Assembly (NCBI RefSeq): GCF_037039395.1
Contig: NZ_CP146244.1
Coordinates: forward strand, 372,001-436,000
DNA length: 64,000 nucleotides
Direction of reading: 5' to 3'
Source: Agrobacterium vitis
GTDB taxonomy: Bacteria; Pseudomonadota; Alphaproteobacteria; Rhizobiales; Rhizobiaceae
The notes beneath the pieces were generated by a model that searched no databases, was not told the origin of the DNA, and was given only the letters and a program-made list of their open reading frames with translations. Both the position numbers and the translations under genes were made by a program. Numbering within the stretch: the first letter of the stretch is position 1; each line of letters opens with the position of its first letter. This document shows, in pieces, positions 16,926-25,978 of this stretch.

Positions 16926-18137
16926 ATGCTCCCTCAGGAACAAGGCTTGGGCCTCCTGCTGTTGAAAAACCTCCGCCCTCTGGCCTTTGGCGCGGCAACG
17001 CCCCCGCAAGTCATCGATATTTTGATCGGCGCTGATGGCAAGATCATCAAGGTTGGGCAAGATATTGCCCTGACAGAAGATGCCGAAGTGATCGACGGCA
17101 AAGGCGCGTGGATCTCGCCCGGCTGGGTCGATCTGCATGTGCATATCTGGCATGGCGGCACGGATATTTCCATTCGCCCATCGGAATGCGGGGCTGAACG
17201 CGGCGTGACCACGCTGGTCGATGCAGGCTCCGCTGGAGAGGCGAATTTCCACGGCTTTCGCGAATATATCATTGAGCCATCGCGCGAGCGGATCAAAGCC
17301 TTCTTGAACCTCGGCTCGATTGGTCTGGTGGCCTGCAACCGCGTGCCGGAACTGCGCGACATCAAGGATATCGATCTCGACCGTATTCTGGAATGCTACG
17401 CCGACAACAGTGAGCATATCGTTGGCCTGAAAGTGCGCGCCAGCCATGTTATTACCGGATCATGGGGCGTAACTCCGGTCAAACTCGGCAAGAAAATCGC
17501 CAAAATCCTGAAAATTCCGATGATGGTGCATGTGGGCGAACCGCCAGCACTTTACGATGAAGTGCTGGAAATTCTAGGCCCCGGCGATGTCATCACCCAT
17601 TGCTTCAACGGCAAGGCCGGGTCCAGCATCATGGAAGACGAAGACCTCTATAACCTCGCCGAGCGCTGTGCAGGCGAAGGTATCCGGCTGGATATCGGCC
17701 ATGGCGGTGCATCCTTCTCGTTCAAAGTGGCAGAAGCGGCCATCAAACGGGGGCTTTTGCCCTTTTCCATCTCCACCGATCTGCATGGGCATTCGATGAA
17801 TTTCCCGGTCTGGGATCTGGCCACCACCATGTCCAAACTGCTCTCGGTGGGCATGCCGTTTGAAAAGGTGGTGGAGGCCGTCACCCATGCGCCAGCCTCC
17901 GTTATCCGCCTGTCGATGCAGGATCGGCTTACACCGGGAGCGCGGGCCGATTTCACCATTTTCGATCTGGTCGATTCCGATCTCGAAGCAACCGATTCCA
18001 ATGGCGATGTTGCCCGCCTCACCCAGCTGTTTGAGCCACGCCATGCCGTGATTGGCCGTGAGGCCATTGCTGCCAGCCGCTACATTCCGCGCGCCCGCAA
18101 ACTGGTGCGCCACAGCCATGGGTATTCGTGGCGCTGA
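16926..18137 (+). CDS. Amidohydrolase of the cog3964 type (deacetylase/esterase)
   Basis: Metal-dependent hydrolase of the amidohydrolase superfamily (403 aa), cog3964-like, often mislabelled dihydroorotase or adenine deaminase. Metal ligands are visible: HVH at residues 71-73, the likely carboxylated Lys169 in IVGLKVRAS, His in MMVHVGEPP, His in VITHCFNG, and the catalytic Asp in FSISTDLHGHS. From family knowledge such enzymes remove acyl groups from amino- or hydroxy-acid type substrates and tend to be neighbours of SelA-like PLP proteins, as here (19705). The start is ATG at 16926, 2 bp after the permease stop; a TTG two codons earlier is less likely. Confidence 0.82.
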   Translation: MLPQEQGLGLLLLKNLRPLAFGAATPPQVIDILIGADGKIIKVGQDIALTEDAEVIDGKGAWISPGWVDLHVHIWHGGTDISIRPSECGAERGVTTLVDAGSAGEANFHGFREYIIEPSRERIKAFLNLGSIGLVACNRVPELRDIKDIDLDRILECYADNSEHIVGLKVRASHVITGSWGVTPVKLGKKIAKILKIPMMVHVGEPPALYDEVLEILGPGDVITHCFNGKAGSSIMEDEDLYNLAERCAGEGIRLDIGHGGASFSFKVAEAAIKRGLLPFSISTDLHGHSMNFPVWDLATTMSKLLSVGMPFEKVVEAVTHAPASVIRLSMQDRLTPGARADFTIFDLVDSDLEATDSNGDVARLTQLFEPRHAVIGREAIAASRYIPRARKLVRHSHGYSWR

Positions 18138-18153
18138 AATGCTTTTGATAATT

Positions 18154-18194
18154 CTACAGTCTGTCTGGTCCAGATTGAACCAGACAGACTGTAG
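18154..18194. terminator. Perfect 16-bp stem-loop after the amidohydrolase gene
   Basis: CTACAGTCTGTCTGGT (18154-18169) is exactly complementary to 18179-18194, with a 9-base loop and then ATTCTTTTG. It could end the importer transcript, leaving the RidA gene partly separated. The core is shared with the hairpins at 10111 and 39721. Confidence 0.65.
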
Positions 18195-18200
18195 ATTCTT

Positions 18201-18255
18201 TTGTTGTCGTTTGTCTTTTCGGGAAAACCGGATTCCACTTTTCCCTGACAAACTC
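18201..18255 (+). repeat. Dispersed intergenic repeat, copy A
   Basis: A 55-bp element beginning TTGTTGTCGTTTGTC, with an internal imperfect palindrome (GGGAAAACCGGATTCC) and ending CTGACAAACTC. Very similar copies lie at 33475-33530 (opposite orientation) and 51102-51148, and a part copy near 39061. It resembles rhizobial intergenic mosaic repeats; the family name is inference. Confidence 0.6.
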
Positions 18256-18271
18256 TAGAACTGGAAACCGC

Positions 18272-18769
18272 GTGAGCATGACTTCACCCTCCACCGATGC
18301 CGGATTGCCAACACCCTATGAGCGCCTTGCCGCACTGGGCATTGCGCTGCCGCCATCCCCACCGCCAATCGCCAATTTTGTCACCCATGTGCGGGAAGGC
18401 AATCTGCTGTTCCTCTCCGGTCAAGGCCCACGCGAGGCAGATGGCTTTCTCTACTCCGGCAAGGTTGGTGACGACGTGCCGCTGGAAGACGCCTATCGCC
18501 ACGCCCGCCTCACTGGCATTAACCTGATAGCCGTGATGCATGATGCGCTGGGTGATCTCTGCCGCGTGCGCAAAATTGTCAAAATGCTCGGCATGGTCAA
18601 TGCCGCGCCGGATTTTCGCGATCATCCGCAGGTGATCAATGGCTGTTCAGACCTGTTCATGGAGGTGTTTGGGCAAGCAGGCCAGCACGCCCGCTCGGCG
18701 GTTGGGTTTGGCTCGCTTCCCGGCAATATCACCGTGGAAATCGAAGTGATTGTGGCATTGCACGAATGA
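18272..18769 (+). CDS. RidA/YjgF-family protein
   Basis: Protein of 165 aa in the RidA (Rid/YER057c/UK114) superfamily, whose best-known members hydrolyse reactive enamine/imine intermediates released by PLP enzymes. The sequence shows the longer, N-terminally extended form seen with LAALGIALPPSPPPIANFV and then LLFLSGQGPREADGFLYSGK, GINLIAVMHDALGDLCRVRK and SAVGFGSLPGNITVEIEVIV. The arginine that binds the imine carboxylate in RidA proper is not clear, since HARSAVGFG is the nearest match. GTG at 18272 fits a CTGGA ribosome site; ATG at 18278 is the alternative. A PLP enzyme is divergently encoded at 19705, consistent with a shared pathway. Confidence 0.83.
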   Translation: MSMTSPSTDAGLPTPYERLAALGIALPPSPPPIANFVTHVREGNLLFLSGQGPREADGFLYSGKVGDDVPLEDAYRHARLTGINLIAVMHDALGDLCRVRKIVKMLGMVNAAPDFRDHPQVINGCSDLFMEVFGQAGQHARSAVGFGSLPGNITVEIEVIVALHE

Positions 18770-18780
18770 AAAAGGCCCTC

Positions 18781-19608
18781 TCAGTGACCCCGCCAGCCCA
18801 TGCGTTTTTCGATCCGCTCCGCCGATGCCTTGACATGGCCAACATAGGGATTGCCTTCAGAAAACGCCTTCTGCTCTGGCAAGACGATGGAGATGGTGGC
18901 GACACAGACACCATCCCGATCACAAATCGGCGAGGCAATGCAGGCCACCGCATAATCGGATTCGCCTGCCTGAATCGACAGACGCTGCTGGAAGGCGCGC
19001 GCCGCCGCATCGGAGAGCGTTTGTGCATCAATCTCCGCCCGGCCGGTTGGCGACGAGCGGGCGCAATGGGCAAACAACTCAATGCGCTCACTCGCAGGCA
19101 AATGACCAACGAGAAGGCGGCCAGAGGCCGTCCAATTCAGGGGAACACGAGTACCAACGCGCGAGGCGACCTGAAAATGGCTTGGCCCCTCGGCCATGGC
19201 CAGCACCAGCATATGGTCATTGTCGCGCCCGCACACTTGCACGGTTTCACCCGCCTCGCGGCACAAATCGTGCATTTCCTGCGTGGCAATGCCGATGAAA
19301 TCCAGCGAACGGGAATAGGCGAGGCCATAATGATAGAGACGAGGGCCGAGCCAGATGGCACCATCCGCACTTCGGGTCAGCATGTTCTTGTCCACCAGAT
19401 CATCAATGATGGTGTAAATGGTGGACAATGGCGCACCAACCGCCTTGGCAATGGCATAAGGACCAACGGGGGCGCCCGTTTCATACAGATGATCCAGCAC
19501 CTGCAAGGCGCGGTCCATGCCGCTGACGCGAGAGCGCCGCTCCGCCGGGGCCTCAGCGGGCTGGCTGTCTGCGGCAACCGATACCGTGCGTGCCTTGCTA
19601 TCCATCAT
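18781..19608 (-). CDS. IclR-family regulator
   Basis: Transcription factor of 275 aa. The N-terminal winged helix is at residues about 27-75 (GMDRALQVLDHLYETGAPVG then AIAKAVGAPLSTIYTIIDDL), followed by the effector domain (ETVQVCGRDNDHMLVLAMAE, PLNWTASGRLLVGHLPASER, VACIASPICDRDGVCVATIS). Translation likely begins at the paired ATGs at 19605/19608, where AAGG (19614-19617) is suitably placed; the longer upstream reading would run into the divergent gene. Convergent with RidA and divergent from the SelA-like enzyme, it is the probable regulator of the whole 12-21 kb unit. Confidence 0.88.
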   Translation of the reverse strand: MMDSKARTVSVAADSQPAEAPAERRSRVSGMDRALQVLDHLYETGAPVGPYAIAKAVGAPLSTIYTIIDDLVDKNMLTRSADGAIWLGPRLYHYGLAYSRSLDFIGIATQEMHDLCREAGETVQVCGRDNDHMLVLAMAEGPSHFQVASRVGTRVPLNWTASGRLLVGHLPASERIELFAHCARSSPTGRAEIDAQTLSDAAARAFQQRLSIQAGESDYAVACIASPICDRDGVCVATISIVLPEQKAFSEGNPYVGHVKASAERIEKRMGWRGH

Positions 19609-19704
19609 GCGATCCTTACCTGAATGATCGGCTATTACATTATAACGGCATAGCTGTCGATTGTAGAAATGACGGGCCTTTGCCCACAAGAAGTGGAAAA
19701 GCTT
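19609..19704. promoter_or_regulatory. Divergent promoter region, IclR / SelA-like enzyme
   Basis: The 96 bp between the two starts contain an interrupted inverted repeat GCTAT...ATAGC (about 19632-19655) over a TATAAC -10-like hexamer. This is a plausible IclR site, but short. Confidence 0.35.
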
Positions 19705-20901
19705 ATGACCAACGATATTCGCACCCAGCTCGGCCTTCGCCCTGTGATCAATGTTTCGGGCACCATGACCAGCCTTGGCGCATCCATTGTGGTGCCAGAC
19801 GCCATTGCCGCCATGACGGCCATTCTGCCGCAATTTGTGGAGATCAGTGATCTTCAGCGCAAGGCCAGCGCCATTATTGCGCGGCTAACCGGGGCTGAAG
19901 CAGGCTTTATCACCGCTTCATGCTCGGCAGGCATCAGCCTTGCCGTGGCAGGCACCATTACCGGGCCGGATCTGCTGGCCATTGAAAAACTGCCCGATGT
20001 CAGCACAACCAAAAACGAAGTGCTGGTACAGATGGGCCATCTGGTCAGCTACGGTGCCCCAGTCGATCAATCCATCCGTCTGGCTGGCGGCAAGGTGGTG
20101 CTGGTGGGGCAGGCAACGTCTGCGCACCGCTACCATATGGAAAATGCCATTACCGAAAACACCGCCGCCGCCGTCTATGTCGTTTCTCACCATGTGGTGC
20201 ATTATGGCCTTCTGCATCTGAAGGAATTTGTCGAGATCGCCCATGCGCGCGGCGTGCCCGTGATTGTCGATGCCGCATCGGAATATGACCTGCGGATTTT
20301 CCTCGATCAGGGCGCGGATATTGCTCTCTATTCCGGCCATAAATTCCTCGGCGGCCCCACATCCGGCATTGTTGCCGGGCGCAAGGATCTGGTGCGCAAT
20401 GCCTATTTGCAAAACATGGGCATTGGCCGGGGTATGAAAGTGGGCAAGGAAAGCGTCTTTGGCGTTATGGCAGCGCTGGAAGTATGGGAAAAGCGTGATC
20501 ATGCAGCGGTGCGTGCGCGTGAAACCGGCTATTTGCACCTTTGGAAAGGTGCACTGGATGGCCGGCCCGGCGTGACGGCCTTGATAGAGCCAGACCCAAC
20601 CCACAATCCGCTGGATCGGCTGCGGGTGATCCTCTCACCACAAGAAGCCCATATCAGCGCCTATGATCTGGCCGGAGCACTGGCCCGGGGTAATCCACCG
20701 ATCATCGTTCGCGACCATGAGGCAGAACATCATTATTTCTATCTTGATCCCTGCAATCTGCATCCGGGCCAAGAGATCATCGTGCGTGACCGTCTGGTGG
20801 AAGAACTCGACAAGGCTAGAGCGTCGAATGAAGTGATCAACACGCCGCATGAAGAATGGGGCCGCCATCGCTTCGATTCCATGCTGCGCTGGCCGGATTG
20901 A
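19705..20901 (+). CDS. SelA-like PLP-dependent enzyme (aminotransferase/ammonia-lyase type)
   Basis: Fold-type I pyridoxal-phosphate enzyme of 398 aa resembling selenocysteine synthase SelA and the D-glucosaminate-6-phosphate ammonia-lyase group. The cofactor lysine is Lys213 in [16 protein letters not shown]. The N-terminal [17 protein letters not shown] and [19 protein letters not shown] are typical. I start at ATG 19705, which aligns with the family N-terminus; an in-frame ATG at 19669 would add 12 residues. It is not a true SelA, since no selenoprotein machinery lies nearby. With the cog3964 hydrolase and RidA it probably deaminates or eliminates ammonia from a deacylated amino compound (inference). 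Confidence 0.82.
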   Translation: MTNDIRTQLGLRPVINVSGTMTSLGASIVVPDAIAAMTAILPQFVEISDLQRKASAIIARLTGAEAGFITASCSAGISLAVAGTITGPDLLAIEKLPDVSTTKNEVLVQMGHLVSYGAPVDQSIRLAGGKVVLVGQATSAHRYHMENAITENTAAAVYVVSHHVVHYGLLHLKEFVEIAHARGVPVIVDAASEYDLRIFLDQGADIALYSGHKFLGGPTSGIVAGRKDLVRNAYLQNMGIGRGMKVGKESVFGVMAALEVWEKRDHAAVRARETGYLHLWKGALDGRPGVTALIEPDPTHNPLDRLRVILSPQEAHISAYDLAGALARGNPPIIVRDHEAEHHYFYLDPCNLHPGQEIIVRDRLVEELDKARASNEVINTPHEEWGRHRFDSMLRWPD

Positions 20902-21194
20902 TCACCGCCCTCGCTCGGCTTTGGCGATTGCACCGAAATTGTAATGGTGTCCATGCCAATGATCGTCAGGAATGACGGTTTGAAGTCAGCGTGAAATTTA
21001 CCGGTCACATTTCCATCGGAAATCCGTCGAGCGGAAGGCAGAAACAGAACGATCAGCGGTTTGACAAACCTCCCTCCGCTCATTTCAGGGTCGCGCTCCA
21101 GCGCCTATCCTTGGTCGAACGCTTCTTACCATTCGCGCTATCGCTTTATTTAGGGGAGTTCGATATAAATATCGCATCACCGTGCGAGCACTGA

Positions 21195-22733
21195 ATGTAT
21201 CCTTGGTCTGAACTCCTTGCGAACCTGGCAATCGTTGCCATCACAACGTCGACCTGGACATTCGTCCGGCCACACCTCGTTTGCCAGGGACCACGCGCCT
21301 TTTCGTTGATTTTTGGCTGCCTCATGGCGGTTGGGCTGGTCGCCACCATGGCCTTGCCGTTTCGCTTCACCGACGGTGTTTTCCTGGACACCCGGTATAC
21401 ATTTCTCGCCATATCGGGTTTCTTCGGCGGCCCCATTGCGGCCTTCCCACCACTTATTGTGGGAATTATCAGGCGATTGATGATCGGAGGCGTGGGTATC
21501 TCGGTTGGCATCCCGCAAATCATCGCGGCTGCATGCATTGGTGTCATCGCAAGCCGATTGCTTCGCGGCAATATCCCGACTTTCCCGCAGATCGCAGCGC
21601 TTGCTCTGTTCGTCGCAGTCAGCGGCGTAGCCGGCTTCTTCTTTGTCCGTCCCTTTGAGGTCTGGGGCAATATGATTGTCGTGACGGTCGGTCCATTCAT
21701 GGTGGTCTTGTTTGGAGCCACCCTCTTATCCGCCCTTGCCATTGCGCAGGAGATGAAGCGGACAAGGCTTGAAAGGGATTTGGCCGCGGCAAAGATCCGT
21801 CTAGCCGATGCGCTCGCGACCATGGCGGATGGCCTGGCACTTTTCGACCGCGATGGGGTGCTGGTTTTCACCAATCAAAGATACCTCGATATCTTCAAGG
21901 AAACGGCGGATGTCAGGGTGCCCGGGAAAAACATCCGGGAAATCTTGCGGACATCCTTCGAACGCAGTGAAGAAGCGCGCGTGGAACCGGATGTCGATCC
22001 GGTCATCGATCGCGTTGCGGAAGGCCTGTTCCGGCCCAGCGATCGCCTGATCCAACTGGCCGACGGACGTTCAATCGAGGCAAGAACGCGGGTCACGGGC
22101 GAGGGGGAGGCAATGATCGTTTACTCGGATATCACCCTTCATTGTCAACGAGAGGCGCGGTTGCATGAGTTGAACGATCGCTTGTCGGCACTGGCAGATA
22201 CGGATGAATTGACTGGTTTGATGAACCGCCGTGGCTTGGAAGCATCCATGGACCAGGCTTTTGACCGAGCCAAGGATCAGGGCGCCAATGTCGGCCTTCT
22301 TCTTATTGATGTCGATTGGTTCAAGGCTTATAACGACACCTATGGCCATCCCGCCGGGGATAAATGTCTTCAGATTGTCGCCAACACGGTTCATGCGACG
22401 TCCAGGTCATTCGCGGGAAGCATTGTGGCGCGATATGGTGGGGAGGAACTGACCGTCGTATTGCCGAATGCATCGATATCCGAAACCGAGGCAGTTGCCA
22501 GGCTCGTGTGTGCAGCGGTGCGTACTCTGGCCATCGAGCATGTTGGAAGCGAAAAGCGCATCGTCACGGTGAGCGTCGGGGCCGCTAATCTGAAATCGAT
22601 GCCGGGCCTGCGCAAGACGGACCTCCTTCTGCAGGCTGACGCAGCGCTCTATGCAGCCAAGGCGGCGGGGAGGGACTGTATCCAGACAGCTCCTGATCTC
22701 CTTCCGACCGCCAGACGCGCCGACAGCCGTTGA
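21195..22733 (+). CDS. Membrane diguanylate cyclase (5TMR-LYT, PAS, GGDEF)
   Basis: Signalling protein of 512 aa predicted to make cyclic di-GMP. Residues 1-185 hold several membrane helices, including the LytS-type sensor pattern (DTRYTFLAISGFFGGPIAAF). A short coiled coil follows (EMKRTRLERDLAAAKIRLAD), then a PAS domain (about 205-320; GLALFDRDGVLVFTNQRYLD) and a C-terminal GGDEF domain. The catalytic loop reads RYGGEELTVVLP, i.e. GGEEL, which is active in the family, and DTDELTGLMNRRGLE opens the domain. No EAL domain and no RxxD inhibitory site before GGEEL that I can see. It stands alone, so the signal is unknown. Confidence 0.88.
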   Translation: MYPWSELLANLAIVAITTSTWTFVRPHLVCQGPRAFSLIFGCLMAVGLVATMALPFRFTDGVFLDTRYTFLAISGFFGGPIAAFPPLIVGIIRRLMIGGVGISVGIPQIIAAACIGVIASRLLRGNIPTFPQIAALALFVAVSGVAGFFFVRPFEVWGNMIVVTVGPFMVVLFGATLLSALAIAQEMKRTRLERDLAAAKIRLADALATMADGLALFDRDGVLVFTNQRYLDIFKETADVRVPGKNIREILRTSFERSEEARVEPDVDPVIDRVAEGLFRPSDRLIQLADGRSIEARTRVTGEGEAMIVYSDITLHCQREARLHELNDRLSALADTDELTGLMNRRGLEASMDQAFDRAKDQGANVGLLLIDVDWFKAYNDTYGHPAGDKCLQIVANTVHATSRSFAGSIVARYGGEELTVVLPNASISETEAVARLVCAAVRTLAIEHVGSEKRIVTVSVGAANLKSMPGLRKTDLLLQADAALYAAKAAGRDCIQTAPDLLPTARRADSR

Positions 22734-22927
22734 CTTTGGATGGTCAGCCGCTCGCATCCTGTTTGCATCAAATGTCAAAGATGCGCAAACACTCCGAATT
22801 TCAGGAATATCCGTTGCGGCAAAGCCGTCAGTGGAGTCTAATGCCTGACAAGACGATGGGCTTGTTACAGCAATCGTGCTGCTTTCCACGATATTCTGTG
22901 CCACCGCTACTCCAGTTTGGCGATTGA

Positions 22928-23821
22928 ATGACGATATTTTCTGTCCGGCATATTACCTCATATCGGTATAAGAGACCGGTCGAATTCGGCGAGCACAGAT
23001 TGATGTTCCGGCCGCGGGATAGTTTTGACCAAACACTTCTGAGCTCTCATCTGGATGTCGATCCAAAACCTGACTACATCAGGTGGATCCATGATGTGTT
23101 TGGCAATTGCGTTGCGCTGGTGGGGTTTACCGGTAAGGCGCGGGAACTCTGTTTCGGGACCACGATCCGCCTGGACCATACCCAGCAGGTTGAAATGGAT
23201 CTGCAGATCGATGCAGAAGCTCTCCACTATCCTTTTGCATATGACCCGGAGGAAGTTGTCGATCTGGAACGGACAATCAAACGGCATTTTCCAGATCCGG
23301 ACGATGAGGTTGGCAGATGGACACGGCAATTTGTGCGGATCGGTCAGCCAACTGAAACCGGTCGCCTGCTGATGACCCTTTGTTATGCGATCCATGAGAG
23401 TTTTATCTATGCCCGGCGCCTTGAGCATGGAACGCAGACACCGCTTGAGACGCTCCGGCTTCGCCGTGGCACGTGCCGGGATTTTGCGCTGCTGATGATG
23501 GAGGCGGCCCGGTCGCTCGGGCTCGCCGCCCGGTTCGTTACCGGCTATATCTATGTACCCGACCGCGACGGCTCAACGAAGCTTGGCGGTGGCTCCACCC
23601 ATGCCTGGTGCCAGGTCTATCTTCCCGGTGCCGGATGGGTGGAATTCGATCCCACCAACGGGATTGTCGGAAACCGCGATCTTATCCGTGTCGGTGTGGC
23701 GCGTGATCCAAAACAAGCGGTGCCGCTTTCCGGAAGCTACGACGGCGACGCGTCGGATTTCGATACGATGTCCGTCCAGGTTAACGTTACAACCGATGAG
23801 CTGAGCAATAGCGCAGCATAA
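22928..23821 (+). CDS. Transglutaminase-like protein with intact triad
   Basis: Transglutaminase-like (papain-fold) protein of 297 aa. The N-terminal bacterial transglutaminase beta domain is at about 1-95 (VRHITSYRYKRPVEFGEHRL). The catalytic triad is complete: Cys183 in RRGTCRDFALLM, His225 in GSTHAWCQVYLP and Asp241 in VEFDPTNG. No signal peptide is seen, so it is likely cytoplasmic and may act as a peptidase or amidase. It is followed 94 bp later by a second, related gene, suggesting a working pair. Confidence 0.85.
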   Translation: MTIFSVRHITSYRYKRPVEFGEHRLMFRPRDSFDQTLLSSHLDVDPKPDYIRWIHDVFGNCVALVGFTGKARELCFGTTIRLDHTQQVEMDLQIDAEALHYPFAYDPEEVVDLERTIKRHFPDPDDEVGRWTRQFVRIGQPTETGRLLMTLCYAIHESFIYARRLEHGTQTPLETLRLRRGTCRDFALLMMEAARSLGLAARFVTGYIYVPDRDGSTKLGGGSTHAWCQVYLPGAGWVEFDPTNGIVGNRDLIRVGVARDPKQAVPLSGSYDGDASDFDTMSVQVNVTTDELSNSAA

Positions 23822-23915
23822 ATGGAACAGCTCGGTCGCCTGAGCGTTTTGCCGCCTGAACGAACATTCGTAGCCCGCATTTCGGAAGTTTTTTATCAGA
23901 GGATGCCTATTCATC

Positions 23916-24719
23916 ATGAAGATACGCGCGGGATTTCGCATAGGTTACGAATGCCAGCAAGACACGGCTATGCTGCTGGTGCTCAATATCCATCCATCCC
24001 GCCGCACCGATCTTCTGCAGGACCAGGTCCTGAGTTTCGACCGGCCGATTGAGGCCTGGGGTTATTTCGATAGTTTTGGCAATGCCTGTAGCCGCATCGT
24101 CGCGCCACCGGGACTGACAACGATCTCTACCGAATTCGAGATCTACGATGGTGGCCTTCCAGATCCGGTGCCTGAAAATGCGTGGCAGCATGACATCAAG
24201 GATCTTCCCGATGATGTGCTCGTCTTTCTGCTCGGCAGCCGGTATTGCGATACGGATCGCCTGTCAGATTTCGCCTGGAAGACCTTTTCCTTTACCCCTT
24301 TGGGTTGGCCACGGGTGAAGGCGATCCTGGATTTCGTCCACAATCACATCTCCTTCAACTATCAGAAGGCGGATCCTCTTCGCACGGCGTTCGGAGGTTT
24401 TACCGATCAGACCGGTGTTTGCCGCGATTTTGCGCATCTTGCGGTCACGCTATGCCGCTGCATGAATATTCCGGCGCGTTATTGCACCGGGTATCTGGGG
24501 GATATAGGCGTGCCTGATGATCCGAACCCGATGGATTTCAGTGCATGGTTTGAAGTCTATCTCGGCGGTCGGTGGCATACGGTTGATGCCCGACATAACA
24601 AGCCCCGGATAGGCCGCATCCTCATGGCCATCGGACGGGATGCCACAGACGTGGCGCTTTCAACTGCCTTCGGCCCTGCCATCTTGAGGCAATTCGACGT
24701 GACAACCATCGAGATATAG
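23916..24719 (+). CDS. Transglutaminase-like protein lacking the usual histidine
   Basis: Second transglutaminase-fold protein (267 aa). The N-terminal domain starts IRAGFRIGYECQQDTAMLLV. Cys169 (TGVCRDFAHLAV) and Asp224 (HTVDARHN) are where the triad expects them, but the catalytic His is replaced by Ser209 in MDFSAWFEVYLGG. I recall other members of this subfamily with the same AWFE pattern, so this may be a subfamily trait and not decay. It may be a non-catalytic or altered-chemistry partner of the protein at 22928. Confidence 0.8.
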   Translation: MKIRAGFRIGYECQQDTAMLLVLNIHPSRRTDLLQDQVLSFDRPIEAWGYFDSFGNACSRIVAPPGLTTISTEFEIYDGGLPDPVPENAWQHDIKDLPDDVLVFLLGSRYCDTDRLSDFAWKTFSFTPLGWPRVKAILDFVHNHISFNYQKADPLRTAFGGFTDQTGVCRDFAHLAVTLCRCMNIPARYCTGYLGDIGVPDDPNPMDFSAWFEVYLGGRWHTVDARHNKPRIGRILMAIGRDATDVALSTAFGPAILRQFDVTTIEI

Positions 24720-25017
24720 AGTGTGGTGGAGACGGCAGGCAGGCTGTTTGATCTCGTCCCTTACCTCGATGCATTCAGCGGCCTGCCATGTCACGCTTGC
24801 CGCAGGCCGATCATTGATTGCCTACAGTTTTCGGCGAGGTTTTCTGCAATCGGTGTACTTTTGAATCGGATCGATTGACCACTGATCTCATCCATCAAAT
24901 GCTGGCTCTTTGGGAAATCACAATCGTTTCGTGACGGTATTACTCTGCGCTGTTAAGCAAAGAATAACGGACATACAGTGCGATGAAACGAGCAGTGCGG
25001 CGAAACGGGAGGCTGCC
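24720..25017. other. Intergenic region, 298 bp
   Basis: No gene seen. A GC-rich patch with partly complementary GGCAGGC/GCCTGCC runs (24735-24785) might end the transglutaminase transcript. The end carries GGGAGG (25007-25012), the ribosome site of the next gene. Confidence 0.3.
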
Positions 25018-25698
25018 TTGGATTTCATGAAATTGCTCAAGTCGCTTGAGGAATTGCTCTACGAGTTGGTGTCCTGGCTGCTGTTTTATCCTCTCACCAT
25101 GTGGCGCTCGGTGACGAGACCTCTCAGCATGATGCGATACGCCGATCTCGAACTTGCCGACAGACCGGAGGATCAATACGACGATACCCTGAGCCCTCCC
25201 TTGTTCCTGCTTATCACGCTGCTTCTGTCCCAAGGGCTGTCGACTGCCTTTCCGTCCAGTTACGATACCACGGTTGCCGCCAAGGAACTGGGGTCAGTGT
25301 CGAACCTGCTCATCGCGCGTGGTGTGTTATTCGGGATTTATCCCCTTTGCATGGCAGTCACCCTTTTACGGCGCAAGTCGGTAAGGATCACCAGAAGCTC
25401 GCTACGCCCGCCCTTTTTCAGCCAGTGTTATGTCGCGGCTCCGTTCGCATTCATCATAGGTCTGGCGTTCGACTTGATGTTCATGCCCGACGGACAAGGT
25501 GTCCTGATCGGCCTCCTGACGCTGACTGCTGCAACACTCTGGTACGCGCAAGCCGAGGTTCGATGGTTTAAGCAGGATTTGGCTATTGGAGAATTGAAGG
25601 CGGTTGGCGCCTTCACTCTCGCTTTTCTGGCCGCGACAGTCGTGGCGTTCCTCCTGGCCATTACCATCGGCCTTGAAGCTAAGAACCTGACACCCTGA
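25018..25698 (+). CDS. Polytopic inner-membrane protein of unknown function
   Basis: Conserved-looking membrane protein of about 226 aa that I cannot name; it may be a Yip1-like or permease-type hypothetical. There are about five hydrophobic segments: LVSWLLFYPLTMW near 15, PLFLLITLLLSQGLSTAF near 65, ARGVLFGIYPLCMAVTLL, FAFIIGLAFDLMFM and the C-terminal AFLAATVVAFLLAITIGLEA. The N-terminus is a short amphipathic helix (FMKLLKSLEELLYEL). TTG at 25018 is 5 bp from GGGAGG, which is better spaced than the ATG at 25027; both are possible. Its neighbours suggest no function. Confidence 0.6.
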   Translation: MDFMKLLKSLEELLYELVSWLLFYPLTMWRSVTRPLSMMRYADLELADRPEDQYDDTLSPPLFLLITLLLSQGLSTAFPSSYDTTVAAKELGSVSNLLIARGVLFGIYPLCMAVTLLRRKSVRITRSSLRPPFFSQCYVAAPFAFIIGLAFDLMFMPDGQGVLIGLLTLTAATLWYAQAEVRWFKQDLAIGELKAVGAFTLAFLAATVVAFLLAITIGLEAKNLTP

Positions 25699-25978
25699 CC
25701 GACAGTTGATCTCTGCCTTCGCCAGGAAACCATCTGGGCCCTCAGCGCTTGTGCGAAAGGTCCAATTGACCTGACCACATGCGTGGCATGCGCCTTTGCG
25801 TTGCATTCATATCGCCATCGCGGGAACTATCCTGCCGGACCTCCATTTAGGAAATGGAGCGATAAGTTCATTCAATGAACGGCACCTCATCGTGAAAGTC
25901 CGCAACCCTACGTTAGAAAATGACGCAAGAGTTCTGTGGTCTTGACCTCATTCCATGTCACCGAAAAGGGGAGCGGAC
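25699..25978. promoter_or_regulatory. Upstream region of the aldehyde oxidoreductase operon with two short hairpins
   Basis: The stem CTCCATTT/AAATGGAG with a 3-base loop (25841-25859) and the palindrome GTTCATTCAATGAAC (25866-25880) lie close together about 100-140 bp before the paoA-like start. Either may be an operator or leader structure. AAGGGGAG at 25966-25973 is the ribosome site. Confidence 0.35.

Noticed and set aside
16926..18137. Dihydroorotase or adenine deaminase
   Set aside because: The gene context and the motif set fit cog3964 hydrolases; pyrimidine or purine genes are absent.
19705..20901. True selenocysteine synthase SelA
   Set aside because: No selB, selC or selenoprotein nearby, and the neighbours are catabolic enzymes typical of the SelA-like group.
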